A DNA stretch of 64,000 nt. Origin: Sciurus carolinensis (lineage: Eukaryota > Chordata > Mammalia > Rodentia > Sciuridae). The notes beneath the pieces were generated by a model that saw only the letters and a list, made by a program, of their open reading frames with translations, did no database searches and was not told where the DNA came from. Of this stretch, positions 1 through 11,893 are shown piece after piece; position 1 is the stretch's first letter; each line of letters opens with the position of its first letter. The stretch covers positions 2,642,979 to 2,706,978 of the forward strand of contig NW_025920105.1 in assembly GCF_902686445.1 (NCBI RefSeq). Direction: 5' to 3'. The position numbers were made by a program, and so were the translations under genes.

Positions 1-560
1 CAACTACCTCCTTGAAAGTGTTATTTAGGCCTTTAGTTTGTATCTTCATATGCTCTTTTATCTCAATGATTATCATGTTTGGTCTTTTAAAGTTATCCCT
101 GAGTTCTTGCATGTCATGGTCATGTTCTACAGTTTTTCCCTGTAGTACCTTCTGTGTCCTCAATAACATACAGTTTATCTTCAATGCCTGAAGTCCTGTC
201 TTCAAGGACTGAGTTTCTATTTTCTTTGCAATCTAATCTGTTAGTGATGCTTTCAAGTGAAAATTTAACTTGGTTGATCATTCCTTTTATTTCTAGGAGT
301 TCTGTTTGGTTTCTTTTCAATATTTGTATTTCTTTATTAAAGTGGTCTTTCACCTACTGTAATTTCTCTCTTAATTTCTCCCTTATATTTTCTTTTAGTT
401 CTTTGATTATTTTGATAATAAGTCTTATTAAAACATTCTTTCTCTGGGTTTCAGTCTACCTCATCAATGGGATCTTTGTTTGGGGATTGTGAAATTGGGG
501 GGATTAGAGCTGTCTGTTTTCTCATGTTTTCAGAGGTCTTGGTCTTGTGTACCAATTATG
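1..560 (-). mobile_element. L1 ORF1 remnant, antisense, cut by window edge
   Basis: Read on the minus strand, 353-120 gives a 77-residue lysine- and glutamate-rich piece typical of the L1 ORF1p coiled coil. Its INQ-K-S-ESIT-RLD pattern is the one seen in the sense L1 ORF1 at 60444-61088 of this window. The frame breaks soon after, and further ORF1-like sequence continues to base 1. The element is old and inactive. The upper boundary is uncertain because the 5' UTR side fades into unassigned sequence. Confidence 0.8.
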
Positions 561-1279
561 GTGGATTCCTCATTCTCTTTTTCCACATGTCCTTATATGT
601 GTAATTATTTATTTGTTCTGGGACATCTCTGTTTTTAATATGAGTAGATGCCAAGGAGTTGACCCTAGTTTCCTCCCTTTTTCCCACCTTGAATTATTTT
701 TAATGGTTTGGGTGTTTTGTCTCCTCCCTTTTTTTGTGTTGAAGTAATGTCAGGGAATGTTTAGTTCAGCAGCAGATTCTCTCCACCTGTGAACTCTTGG
801 TGTTGTTATCAGTTTCCAGCACATCATGGAATAGTGGTGAAATAGACAATAGTGATTACTGTTGCAGACACACCAGAGAGTTAAAATAAATTCCCAGATC
901 CTACACTGATATCTTAAACATTAGTTGGTACCAATAAAGTAGAACAGTGAATTCAGTAATTGTTAAAAGTAAAACCAATAACCATGAAGTAACTGTGGTT
1001 TTAAAGCCAATAGCAGGTGTCAACCATATCACCAACAACAGTAATGATTGTAGTAGCATTAATGGTGGGGGGCAGCAGTTATAATGTAAAAATACAGTTA
1101 ACTAGGGAAAAAGAATGTGTCTCACAAAGTTTGTTAAGATTTACAAGAAAGTGAACAGAGAACACAGAATATATGTGGTAGGTATGTTCATAAAAGGATT
1201 GGAAATATAGAAGAAACGAGGTTTTGGGCAAGAGGGAAAGAGAACAATAGAATTTGTTACTAGAAGATAAGAGAGAATG
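561..1279. other. Unassigned AT-rich sequence
   Basis: No gene or clearly recognisable repeat. The proximal part may be diverged 5' UTR of the antisense L1 at 1-560, but nothing in the text proves this. Confidence 0.4.
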
Positions 1280-1281
1280 AG

Positions 1282-1405
1282 AGGGTTGGGATTGATGCTC
1301 AGTGGTAGAGCACTTGCCTAGCACATGCGAGGCACTGGGTTTTATCCTCAGCACCAAATAAGAATGAATTAAATAGAGATATTGTGTCTATCTACAACTA
1401 ATTTT
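1282..1405 (+). mobile_element. ID-type SINE
   Basis: A tRNA-derived body (GCTCAGTGGTAGAGCACTTG, then GCACTGGGTT and CTCAGCACC) is followed by an A/T-rich tail and the TGTCTATCTACAACT extension seen in squirrel ID elements. The A and B box regions of the ancestral pol III promoter are still visible. Confidence 0.9.
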
Positions 1406-1412
1406 TTAAAAA

Positions 1413-3399
1413 ATAGAATGAATGCTGAAAAATAAAAAAATACAAAAAAACATGATATACAATACAAAAAACTGATCCCTCACAAGAAATGCTGAAAGCA
1501 AATAATTATGTTACATTATTTATATATGAGAGAAAAAGAGACAAATATGTGTATTTATGTATGTTCCTGAGCCAATCAGCACAGCTGGAACTCAGAGGCA
1601 CCCCCACACATGAACAGAATAAAAAGTCATAAGACAAAACAAAAAGATTAAAATATCCAAAATCTTAAGAGACAAATGAAGAAAACTTCTCCACTGAGGT
1701 GGTCAAATATCTGACTGGAATGGGTGGTCCTTTTCTATTTCCAATAGTATTTCTTTTCAGTTTTTCTTGAGTTATGTACTGATAGAGCAAGGGAAGGAGG
1801 TGTTAAAACTTTCCTGTTTTTGTGTTCCCATTTCATGTGTTCTAAAACTGAAACTGTTTTATTTAAGACAGACTTTCTTCTCCTGCATGTAGTGGAATGC
1901 ATTAGGGCTTAATGCAGTTGTCTTATTATCCATTATGACCAGTTTGATGCACTCCCAGGCTACATCTTCTGCAGCTTTACTTAAGGGATGTTCCAGCAGC
2001 TTGTGCTGGATCTAATTGGCTTAGGTCTAATCAGGAATTGCTGGATGGGACCTTATTTGGAGAGAATTAATTGACCTGCTCCTGGACTACACAGCAGCCA
2101 GTCAATTCTGTGGAACTGGTACTCTGGAGCCTCCCAAGAAATCCAGTGATGGTTCATGGGGCTGATTCTCCACTCACTGCGGCCCATGGGCAAGTCTCTC
2201 AGGATTTAAGCCTTGAGTGAATTCACCCTCACTTGCTCATACTGTTGGTCCCTTTCAGATGGTATTTGAATTGCCAAACACAAAAGAGAAATGAGTAGAG
2301 CCCCTCCATCCCCCTTTCAACTTGAATCCCCCTATGTACAGTCTACTCTGTCCATTTCTCTCATGTTCTGTCAAGCACAGCATAGGACCCTTAATAGTCA
2401 CCCTCTATGATATTGCAGCTGTGCATTTATATGTGTGTGTGTGTGTGTGCGTGTGTGTGCATGTATGTGTGCACACACATGCATAATGTGTGTTTCCTGA
2501 TGTCACAGGTCCTGCAGATGCCATAGTGGCACACTTATCCCCAAGTGGCTCCATCTCAGCTCTACATGGCCAGTTAAGACACAGAGCTTGATTTTTAAGC
2601 ACCAAAGTATGGTTTTTATGCACCATTATGTAATGCAGTCTCTGAGTTGTGTAAGTTTAGGCAGTGTTTTTAATGTCAGATTTCTCTGTACCAAGACACT
2701 CCAAGATGCAGGTTGTAATTGAGCCTCCCATGCTCACACTCATAAATGACAAAGCTCTGCCAAATTCACTCCAGCAGTCACTGGTGGTGAGCTATGGTGT
2801 TTTTTTTTTCTGGTTTTCACACTCAAATTTCTTAGTGTATAAGGCTCTTTGAGTATTCAGTATTTAATTTTGGTGAAATCTCTCCTTCACCCACCTAGGC
2901 TGAGAAGTTTCACACCCACTGCTTTGATCTTAACACTTGGAAGGCAGCTTCTTCTACTCTGCTGTCTTCCAAGTCTCAGAAATTAGCATTAAAAAACATT
3001 TTCCTCATGTTTACTACAAATATCATATTTCCTTTGTAATATTTTAAGCCTTTTTAGGTTACACAGTTTTAGAAATTGAAATATTATGTCCATTGTAAGC
3101 AACACCTTCTCTTTCTCCTCAGCCTTGTTCATTAAAAATGAAAATAATTTAGTGTCTTTAATTATGCAAACAGTAGTTCATCAATATTGATCAGTATTAA
3201 GCTCATTTATATGCACAATTTCTGAATTATGTTTTGCCTAAATTTCTAAGTCACATTAAGTAGCAACTAAACTGGCATCAGAGTAAAAGAATTTTGAAAA
3301 TAGATGTGTATTAGAGTCCTAGAAGTGCATTAAGACTATGTATTTTATAGCCTTATTTGTATTTGATCTTAATAGTTACACATAGGAGTTGAATATATA
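1413..3399. other. Unassigned sequence, no gene seen
   Basis: Only short random frames and a TG microsatellite near 2431. About 1900-2400 is less AT-rich than its surroundings but matches no family I know. Confidence 0.4.
2431..2480. repeat. (TG)n microsatellite
   Basis: An interrupted TG/GTGC run. The minus-strand frame 2626-2405 reads through it as repeated HT and is an artefact of the repeat. Confidence 0.95.
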
Positions 3400-4530
3400 A
3401 TGTATAGATAGTAATTGTTGTACACAGTAGTGTTGTCAAGTTTATCTCAACAAAATTACACATGTGTGGAATTTGATTTTAGTTCATGATCTAATCCCTT
3501 TCCTGCCCTCTTTCCCTCTGTCCCTCCTCCCTTCCATTGTTCTCATTTCTCTTCTCTGATAGACATCCTTTCCCTTGTGTATTTATTTAGTTTTTATTGG
3601 TTCTTTTTACTTATACATAACAGTGAAATTCTATGTTCTTTATTTATGCATGAACATACCATCATTTTTGAAGAGTTCATTCTCCATTGCATTTTCTTTC
3701 TAGTCCTTCCAGTTGGTCTCTCAATATTTTTCTACACAATGATGTTCCTTATATCTTCTCATAATTATATTCTTTCCTCCTCCTCTCCTTTGTTTTACAC
3801 TATCTTCCACTTATGAGAGAATACATTTGACCTTTGAGAGTATCAGTTTGACTTTTTTCACTTAACAGGATGTTCTCCATTTCCACCAATTCACTAGCAG
3901 TTGACATAGTTTAATTGTTCTATATGATAAGTAGGATGACATTGGGAATGTATACAACAAGTTCTTAATCCTTTCATCCATTGATGGACATCTGGATTGA
4001 TTTTATAATGCAATTCATTTGAATTGGACTACTATAAACATTGAAGGAGCTGTATCACTGTGTTATGCTGATTTTTGTTATTTTACAAAAATAAACAGGG
4101 GTGGGATGTTGTGGTTCCATCTCTAGTTTTCTGAGGAATCTTTAAACTGCTTTCCAGAGTGATTGTACTAGTCTACAGTGCTTCCAACAATGCACAAGTT
4201 TTCTTTCTCTCCACAGTCTTGCCAGCATTTATCATTATATTCTTGATCATTACCATTCCAACTGGAGTAATCTTAAATCTTATTGTATCATTTCACTGAT
4301 TGCTAGAGATGTTGAACATTTTTTGTATGGTTGATGTCCATTCGTGTTTCATGTTTGAAAAAATTTATTCTCAGTATTTTTACCCACTTATTTGTTAGGT
4401 TATTTTTGGGGTGCATGAAGTTTTCTGAGTTATGTATGCTGGATATTTAACCCTATCAGTGGAGTAGATAGAAAATACTTCCACCCATTCTCCAGGGAGA
4501 ATATATTTTTGTATTCAGCCTTCTAACTTT
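3400..4530 (-). mobile_element. L1 3' end, antisense
   Basis: The plus strand reads as the complement of the last part of L1 ORF2 and its 3' UTR: the block about a maximum-strength tertiary stretch (CACTTAACAGGATGTTCTCC near 3860), TTGATGGACATCTGG near 3985, CTATAAACATTG near 4035 and CTTTCCAGAGTGATTGTACT near 4151. No open frame survives. It is a 5'-truncated copy of about 1.1 kb; the end near 3400 is approximate. Confidence 0.85.
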
Positions 4531-5289
4531 CAAGGTAAATATCTTCCATCTAATAATAATAGCAGAAAACACAGGAACAAATTAAGGAAAAGCAAGAGTC
4601 TACTTAGTCTAATCTTTTCAATTCAGAGCCCAATTTCTTAGTGAATCATTTGGAGCATGAGTGTCTGATACTGATATCTGTAATTCTGAGACAACAAATG
4701 GAAGAGAATCAAAAGGACTTGAGTAACATGGAAAAAACTTCCATGTTATTGAAAAGTCTATACCTGCAAATTTAGTTCTTCATATTTAAATGTTTGCTAT
4801 GAAAATCAATGTGAAATAACTTAAGCAGTGGAAAAGATGTGCCTGTAATACAGGATACATGATGCACAGTTTTGTAAAATTTCTCTAACACTGAACCAAG
4901 GTACCTTTCTGGTAAGACTTGGTATTTTTGGAAAAGTAGATATTCTTTAGAGTGCAGATTGATAAATCCTGACATAGAATTGGAAATTTGGTCTAATAAT
5001 TAAATAAAATACTTAAGTCCTTTACTAATACATTTTAGGGTATAGGACTATTGAGAAAAAAAGATGTAGTCTGTGTTCTCAAGAAATGACTAGAGTTTAT
5101 GTGGCAACTCTATGCAGAGGAGCAGCATTGCAAAGAGAAGGATGCACATATGGAAGTGCAGTGGAATGAGAAGGAAGAAATTACCCTTAATTTAATTATT
5201 TATCATATTTTTATGTTCAGACAGCATTTTGTAAGTGTTCTAGTTCACTTGTGGAATTTTGCAAGTTTACTGTTTTTGTTGTTTTCCAG
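4531..5289. other. Sequence upstream of ankyrin exon, nothing assigned
   Basis: No further ankyrin exon was recognised. A polypyrimidine stretch and AG end this interval directly before the exon at 5290, so its last part is probably intronic. Confidence 0.4.
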
Positions 5290-5396
5290 AATGACCATAC
5301 ACCACTTTTACTTGCCTTAAAGTATAAAAAAGAGCTGATGGTAGAGACTTTAATACAGAGGAAAGCAAATATACATGCTGTTGAACTGAAGGGAAG
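5290..5396 (+). CDS. Ankyrin-repeat exon of ANKRD26/POTE-like gene
   Basis: This 107-bp exon-like segment has an acceptor (TTTTCCAG) just before it and a donor (GTATAG) just after. In frame from its first base it begins NDHTPLLLALKYKKELMVE and continues to a KANIHAV segment. That is an ankyrin helix-turn-helix plus hairpin, in the TPLLLA...KANIHAV style of the ANKRD26/POTE/ANKRD18/ANKRD20 family. It ends with two bases of a split codon, and the first base of the exon at 6532 completes an arginine. Ankyrin repeats bind partner proteins. Members of the family carry several repeats followed by coiled coils, so this is only a small part of a gene. No preceding exon was found in the first 5.3 kb. 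It may be a live exon of a gene extending outside the window or a partial duplicate; the reading frame itself is undamaged. Confidence 0.72.
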
Positions 5397-6531
5397 GTAT
5401 AGTACTTTATACATTTATAAAACCTTAGTGATATAGTAAAAAATCACTCAAGCAAAAATCATTAACTCAATACGAAGGACAATATTAATAGTTATTTAGA
5501 ATAGAGTGATATATATAAACAGAAACCACAGTTAGGGTAGAAAATCAATTATTCAAGCTGAACAATATAAATAAGTGTGAATATGATTCAAAAGTATTGG
5601 CAGATATTTGTTATTTGGTTTGTGGTCATGTGATATTTTGTTAGCCAAAGAGTTTTCCTATTAGTTTTGTAAAGTATGGACATTTACTTTACATTTTGAT
5701 TCAGTATTGAAAATTTAAAATTTTCTGTTGTATTTTTAACTTCTACTTCTGATATATTGTTCTTTTGAAATGATATATTGAGCATAAATAAGCATTTCAA
5801 ATTATTTTGTCAGTTGGTTGACTGTTCTAAATTGCTTTCCTTTTAGAATATTGATGTTACATTATTCCTAAGTGATTATTAATTTCTATTGCCAGAAGCT
5901 GTCAATTTTTAACATATTTTGATGCTTTTGTTTTTAATTGGAAGGGACAGGGAAAAGAAAATAGTGTTAATGGGATAAATCTTTATTTTAATAAAGATAA
6001 GATATAGACAGTAAATAAAGAGAAAAAAAGATAAGCCTTAGATTTATTCACTAGATTTCTTTCCTAGCTTTTGTAGTGCATCACCTTGAAAACAATACTT
6101 ATGACTAAATATAAATATATTCCCTGATCTCTATTATTATTACTATTTTTATTATTATTAGCATCCTGGAAATAACTTGTTTTGTTAGATCTTCAGCTGA
6201 CTGTGAATTACAATACATTACATCACACTAGGAAAGAAATGGAGCTTTCTTCATTGAAATCTTCACCATTTTCTGATAAATGACTTAATCATAGTTACTG
6301 TTCATTGAAGGATTTTAAGTTTGTAACTTCTCCCTCATTGGGAAAAGAAGTTTCTTTTTTTTTCCTTTTTGACTTTGAGGTGATTTGCAAAACTGAACAT
6401 TTGCTGTCCCAAGATAATTATGTCTATTAGTATCTGTAAAGTAAGATCTTGAATTGGAAAAATATTATAAATTAGCTGTTCAAATAATTCTATTAAAATA
6501 CTTAAGGTTGAAATGATCTCTGTTATTGTAG
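5397..6531 (+). other. Candidate intron between the two ankyrin exons
   Basis: A 1,135-bp AT-rich interval with GT at its start and a pyrimidine-containing AG at its end. The phase is conserved across it. No other gene is seen inside. Confidence 0.65.
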
Positions 6532-6669
6532 AACAGCCTTCATGTTTGCTCTGGAACACAAATCAGAACACATAGCTGAGCTGCTTCTCCAGAATGTTAT
6601 TGATGTCTCTGCTACAGATAACTTTGGACAGATGGTGTTAGCTTATGTTGCTGGTAGTGGTCATAGTGG
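6532..6669 (+). CDS. Second ankyrin-repeat exon of the same gene
   Basis: This 138-bp exon-like segment has an AG acceptor (TTATTGTAG) and a strong donor (GTAAGT) at 6670. Joined to the exon at 5290-5396 it gives an uninterrupted frame that begins RTAFMFALEHKSEHIAELLL and goes on to NVIDVSATDNFGQ. This is a complete ankyrin repeat with the TA-FAL, LLLQ and D-GQ landmarks, ending in AYVAGSGHSG. Correct phase, both splice signals and an undamaged repeat argue against a processed pseudogene. Within the family this is one of the last ankyrin repeats before the coiled-coil part. I could not identify the next exon before 13 kb. Whether the locus is expressed cannot be judged from the DNA. Confidence 0.72.
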
Positions 6670-9600
6670 GTAAGTGTTTACATTAAAATACTAATCAACC
6701 TTGATTGGAGGCTCAAAATAATAACAGCTATTGCATTTTACACATGAGGTGAAATTTCATGGTACAGCTATGTATGAAACAATAGTGTGTTAGAGTACTT
6801 CATCAGCCAGCAGTCCTGCAAGAGTCTAGATGAGAAGTGGTGATGACTGTGTAAGGGTTCCTTTCTTCCCTCTCCTCTCCTTTTCTTCCCTCATCTCCTT
6901 ATACATCCTAGTGAATTGCTGTACCACGGAAATGCATCACTAGCCAGTATCATAGGGTTTTAGAGCTTTTATCATCATGGTTCCCATCCTTATCTCTGTC
7001 ATTCCAAGTATAATTCCTGACCATGGGGTATAAACCATGTGACACTTTTTCTGAATTAGCTATTTGGATCTTGAAATGCCCAGTTGAGCAGAAAAAATCT
7101 TTATACTCTCCCCTGAAAATTAGCTTCTCCACAATCCTTTAATTTCTTGAGGACCTGAGGATTTTCTTAAAGTCTAAGGAGAGGGGAGAGAACGTTTAAA
7201 ATGCTTTTGTTTCTGTCAAGTCTGTTGCTGCTTTGTTGCTCTGCAGTCTGGTGATGATTACCTTTTACTACAAAATGCTTATTGATTCCAGTCCCTGAGT
7301 GTTTATGGTAATACCCACTTAGACTTAAAAGTTACAACATTATTTTAAGTTAGGGTTCAACCCTTATTTTTGGAAGAAGTCCTTAATCTTAAGAGAAATT
7401 AATTATGCAAGAAGAAAGAGCTATTGTTTATAGGGACATGACACTTTCTGAGTCCCTGAAATCTTACATATTTTTGTATAAAGAAGAGAAGTATTTTCAA
7501 ATTATTATGTTGTGTTTCCTCTACTGGAGCTGTTGTCATAACAACATAAGAATATTCTCTGATAATTGTTCCTACTGCAGTTAGTCCAGAAAATTATGCT
7601 ATTTGACACTTTCTTTATGCTCCTGAATCTGCTAATAATATTGTTTTCTGTCCATCTTGCAATTTTTAGTTAAAATTACAGTCATGGGACCAGCTGTTTA
7701 CATTTAGGTATCAAATTTTGTATAATATTATGTTTCTTCCTTGCATTTGAAAAGTACAAAGTGTGGGACATAGGAATTCTTAATTCATTAACTGCCTATC
7801 ATAAATATAATTAGTATCTATTATAGGAAAGTCTTCATATAGGGGCCCAGAGGAATACTCTGCAACAAAGAATCACAGTTATTCACATTTAATATTACAT
7901 ATTTTCTATTGTTGATTAAATAAATATTTTATTCTCTTCTTTAATAGTGGATGAAAATTCTACAGATGACCCTTTAAACATGTAGGATTTTATATATTTT
8001 AAAAGATACTATGATAACTGATTAGAGATTGTAGATAAAAGGAATAAAGAGTTTTTGAGTGTTCCAGTCTAGGATAGACAGTTGTTCCTAACACTTGTTT
8101 ATTAAAGTCATCATAGTGACTTTGAAAGTGCCTGTACTACTATAACCTGTTATTTACTAATTAAGCAACTATCATTTATAGAAGTTGACTCTTTGTCCCA
8201 TGTTCCCATAATTAATAAATGCCAGGCCTACAGTTAGTCTGTAAGCTTGCCTGGCTGACAACTCCATTGTATTTCTCCACTGTATAAGTCAATGCCAGTG
8301 CAGAGCTATAATCAAGATCCAGGTGTATATCATCAATTCAGAAAGGCAAAATCAGTGGTATGTTAATTCTGATTCCTTATTTATCTGAGCATCCTGCTTA
8401 AAGTGTTTTAGGAAAAATCTCACAGAGCTGTGGTCACATGTTTTCTTCATAAACAAGATCATGCTACTTCTGTAGAGGAATTATTTTACTTGAAGTCAAA
8501 AATAACTTTGTGTAGACTATGTTATATTAGATATATTAACTCTCTTTATAGAGATATCTCTACTTTGTGATTTTCCAGTTTGATTTCCTTCAAAACACTA
8601 CCCCCATGTAGTTCTGTTTTTATAAAGCTGTTTTATAAATCAAGAGTTACATTTCCCTTCAGGTTACTGTTCACATTTAGTTTTATGAAGAAAATTTTCC
8701 TTTATACTATTTTTTCTTTTTCTATGATTAAATCTTTTCTTGAATTTTTATTTTTACTTTCTGTTGTGCTCTCTTGCTGTTTCTTTTTTTATTCTTTCAA
8801 TTGAATATTATTTTTTTCTATTGACTGAATCAAAAGCTCAGAAAATTTCAGAATTTAAAAAAATTTTAGGAGCTAATCAATATACACTCTCATCCTTCAA
8901 TATGTGTTTGACATGCTGGCCAAATGATGGTCATGAGGGGAACCTGAACTTATAGTTATTAAAGGGACTTTTCTAAGTATTGAAAGAAATTTGAACTGAG
9001 GTTCCTCAATTCCAAACTCAGTTCTTTTCCTTATTATTGCTGTGTAGTTAATGTGTTTACAATAGACATAACAGGGTAGGAGTGACTGTGGAAAGCAACT
9101 GAAGTGGAAAGCAACTGAAGTGGGTAGAAATGGGATTACTAAGTGAGGCCAGTGGTAGAATATTAGAGTGAAGCTAACCAAGGGAAGGGCAAGACTGAGG
9201 AGGAACATCACTGCATTGGGTAGAAATAAGGGTTATGTAAAATAGATCAAAACCTTGGGGTTTATGACCAGTTTGATTAACAACAAAACAGATATTCAGA
9301 ACTTAGAGTATGGGATGCTCTCTAGAAAGGCATATTAAAATAGAATTTGAAGGAATTTCTGATAGTCCCATTATACTCTTGTTTGTTTAATTGGAATAAG
9401 TGACAAAATTCAAGGTTCTGTTGAAAGATATTAAAACAATTTGAGCCACTGGGAAAAGATTCGGGAGTTTACAGAGATGTGAAAGTGACTTAGAGACTAA
9501 AACAGTGGGGACTAGAATCTGTGGAATACATGGATCTATGGCCTCTAGCAGGTTCCCATCATCCTCCACTTTTTCCAACTCACTGATGTCATTCCCATGT

Positions 9601-10194
9601 ATATGTGTGGTAGATCATGGTAGATCATGGAGATAACTGATGGGCAAGTCATCAAAGAGCTTCAATTCAGTAGCTGGTAATGTGTTTATGCTAAGTCCTG
9701 TGATTGAGACCCCCATTTAGCTTATTTTCAAGAATCAGAAAAAAAAAAAACAAAGATTTCTGACTCTTTGTCCTTTGAGTATAACCTTGTGTCAGGAATC
9801 TGTATCTTCACAGGATGTAGATTTAAAAGATGGAGTGTGCCACTTAGTCCTGAAAATGAGAAACTGTGGAGTTGGATCCCAGAGGAAGAATAATATTTCA
9901 ATAATATTTAGGGAAACACGGGCACAATTACCAGTATTCTACTTTTGTAGCAATCTTTCCTCTTAAGTATCTGATTGCCTGTAAACATAAGTGCTTGCTA
10001 GTTCATGTGGATCTAAATAAAGTGAGACCTACACAGGTAAAAAGTTATTTTATGATGTATAATATTTCAGTGTGCCTAACAATAGTATTCCCAATAACAA
10101 AATATTCTTGAACATTCAGTGTTTAAAATTTTTTTAAGTTTTTATGAATCTCAGTATACTGTTTGTGGGTAAAGGGAAGCAATATGTTTATTTA
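6670..10194. other. AT-rich sequence, possibly intronic; no exon recognised
   Basis: If the ankyrin gene continues, this would be its next intron. The longer frames here (8580-8955 plus, 9211-8897 minus, 9775-9966 plus) show no domain, no credible splice context and no conserved motif. A short 17-bp direct repeat lies at about 9091-9124. Confidence 0.4.
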
Positions 10195-10330
10195 TTTATC
10201 TATTTTGATGGGTTCTGGGGATTGAACTCAGGTGCACTCACCCACTGAGCCACATTCCCAGTCTTATTTTATATTTTGCTTGGAGACAGGGTCTCCCTGA
10301 CTTGCTTAGGACCTTGCTTGTGCTAAATTA
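10195..10330 (-). mobile_element. Composite B1/ID-like SINE, antisense fragment
   Basis: The antisense ID part (GGGGATTGAACTCAGG, then CACTGAGCCACATTCCCAG) runs into the antisense B1-like part (GAGACAGGGTCTCCCTGACT). This ID-plus-B1 arrangement is typical of squirrel-family genomes. Confidence 0.8.
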
Positions 10331-10353
10331 TTTTTGTTTTTGTTTTCCTTTCT

Positions 10354-10560
10354 TTTTTTTGTAATGGGGACTAAACCCAGTAATGCTTAACCACTGAGAA
10401 TCATCCCAAGCCCTTGTGTTTTATGTTCTGTTTTGGGACAGGGTGCTATCAAGTTGTAGAGGGCCTCACTAGTTTGCTGAGACAGGCTTTGAACTTAAAA
10501 TTCTCCTGCCTTAACTTCCCAACTTTCTGGGATTAGAGGCATGCATCATCACACCCTGCA
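10354..10560 (-). mobile_element. Composite B1/ID-like SINE, antisense
   Basis: A second antisense copy next to the previous one: an ID part (GGGGACTAAACCCAG, TTAACCACTGAG), a B1-like part (GGGACAGGGTGCTATCAAG) and an end (CTGGGATTAGAGGCATGCAT) resembling an Alu/B1 5' head. It is more diverged than the youngest SINEs here. Confidence 0.8.
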
Positions 10561-10861
10561 AAATGGGGTATTTTCTGTAGGTGATATCCAAGTTGAAGAA
10601 CCAGTACCACAATTTTCAAGCCAGCTTACTTAGTCTTTGATCCATGGATAACCAAGAGAGAGGGCAGCCTGCATCTTGCTACCTTGTCTTGGGTTATCAA
10701 AGGTCTGTTCCACTTCAGGTAAAAAGAAAATATTATGATAGCTATTAATTAGATTTCAAGTTCAAACTTCAAGACAGGCAGTTTCTGAGAATAAACTGTT
10801 CTCAAGTTCTGCCAATATAGTGGCTGTCAGTCTGAAATGGAATTAAGGTTGTGTTCATTGA

Positions 10862-10965
10862 AGTGCTGGGTTGTGGCTCAGGTAGAGCACTTGCCTGACA
10901 TGTGAGACACTGATTTAGATTCTCAGCACCACACATAGATAAATAAATGAATTAAAGGTCCAATA
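10862..10965 (+). mobile_element. ID-type SINE
   Basis: GGGTTGTGGCTCAGGTAGAG, CACTTGCCTGACATGTGAG and CTCAGCACC are followed by an ATAAATAAATGAATTAAAG tail. Confidence 0.88.
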
Positions 10966-11786
10966 GTCATTGACTGTTTCATAGTTTGAAAAACTTGAGG
11001 CCGAGTTTTATAAAACAGCTAAATTTGATTTTAATCAAATCAGTCAAGAAATAGCATTTCATGTAGGTGAATCCAAATTTTCACCAGAGTTTAATTGAGA
11101 AAAACCTACCTACCCAATTTATTATACATTTTTGCTGTAAGGTCGTCCCACTGAAACTGATCCTGATGGTGTCTTACATTGGATGAGCTCTACTATCAAT
11201 CTCACTTAAAGGTAAAGTGATCTTTTGTGTAATTAATTTTCTTCCTGTTAATATTGAGTTTTGAGGTGTTAATACTTGAAACTTAGCAATGCTTTCCCTG
11301 GTATATTTTTGGAAATTCGCTCAGGAAAAACAAAAACATTTTAAGAGAATTATGTTGATATTTTTTAACATGTATAAATGCCAGTGTTCATTGAGTAGTT
11401 TAGTGTAGGGGGTTGGACATTGGGCTTGAAAATACAAATGACAGTTAAACTGTATTAGTAATAAATTTCTCAGTGCAGAAGAAATAGGAAAAATGGTCAA
11501 GGATTTTTTGTTAGGTTTACATTAGTGTGAAATATAAGTCATACTTACATGATTTTTAGCATTCATGCTCATTATTTTTTTGTAGAATCATGGAATTTCC
11601 CTCATGCCTTTAATTTGAAATAAGTAAAGCACATTGCTTGCAGTTTTTTTAATTGGATCCTTTATATTTTACTACCATACATTTCTAGGAGAACTTTTTC
11701 ATTATTTCTATTCTTGGCTCCATTTTTACACTAAAATAATGTTAGAAATTAGGGAAATTTAGAATATGTATATTAATTTATGGATT
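10966..11786. other. Unassigned AT-rich sequence
   Basis: No supported gene. A short less AT-rich stretch near 11140-11215 ends before a GTAAAG and was considered as an exon, but its frames contain stops. Confidence 0.4.
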
Positions 11787-11893
11787 AGGGGCGGCAGTTG
11801 CAGCTCAATGGTATAGCACTTGCCTAGTCTGGGTGAGGCACTGGGTTCAATCTTTACCATCACATAAAACTAAGTAAATAAATAAAGGTTTGA
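11787..11893 (+). mobile_element. ID-type SINE
   Basis: The A-box side CAGCTCAATGGTATAGCACT, B-box side GGGTTCAATC and a TAAATAAATAAAGG tail are all recognisable. Confidence 0.87.

Noticed and set aside
7946..7985. Third ankyrin-gene exon after an acceptor-like TTCTTTAATAG
   Set aside because: Joined in the phase left by the exon at 6532-6669 it meets a stop almost at once, and no donor follows convincingly.
8580..8955. Two overlapping plus frames as a small membrane protein
   Set aside because: The phenylalanine- and leucine-rich content comes from T-rich DNA; no start context, domain or splice evidence.
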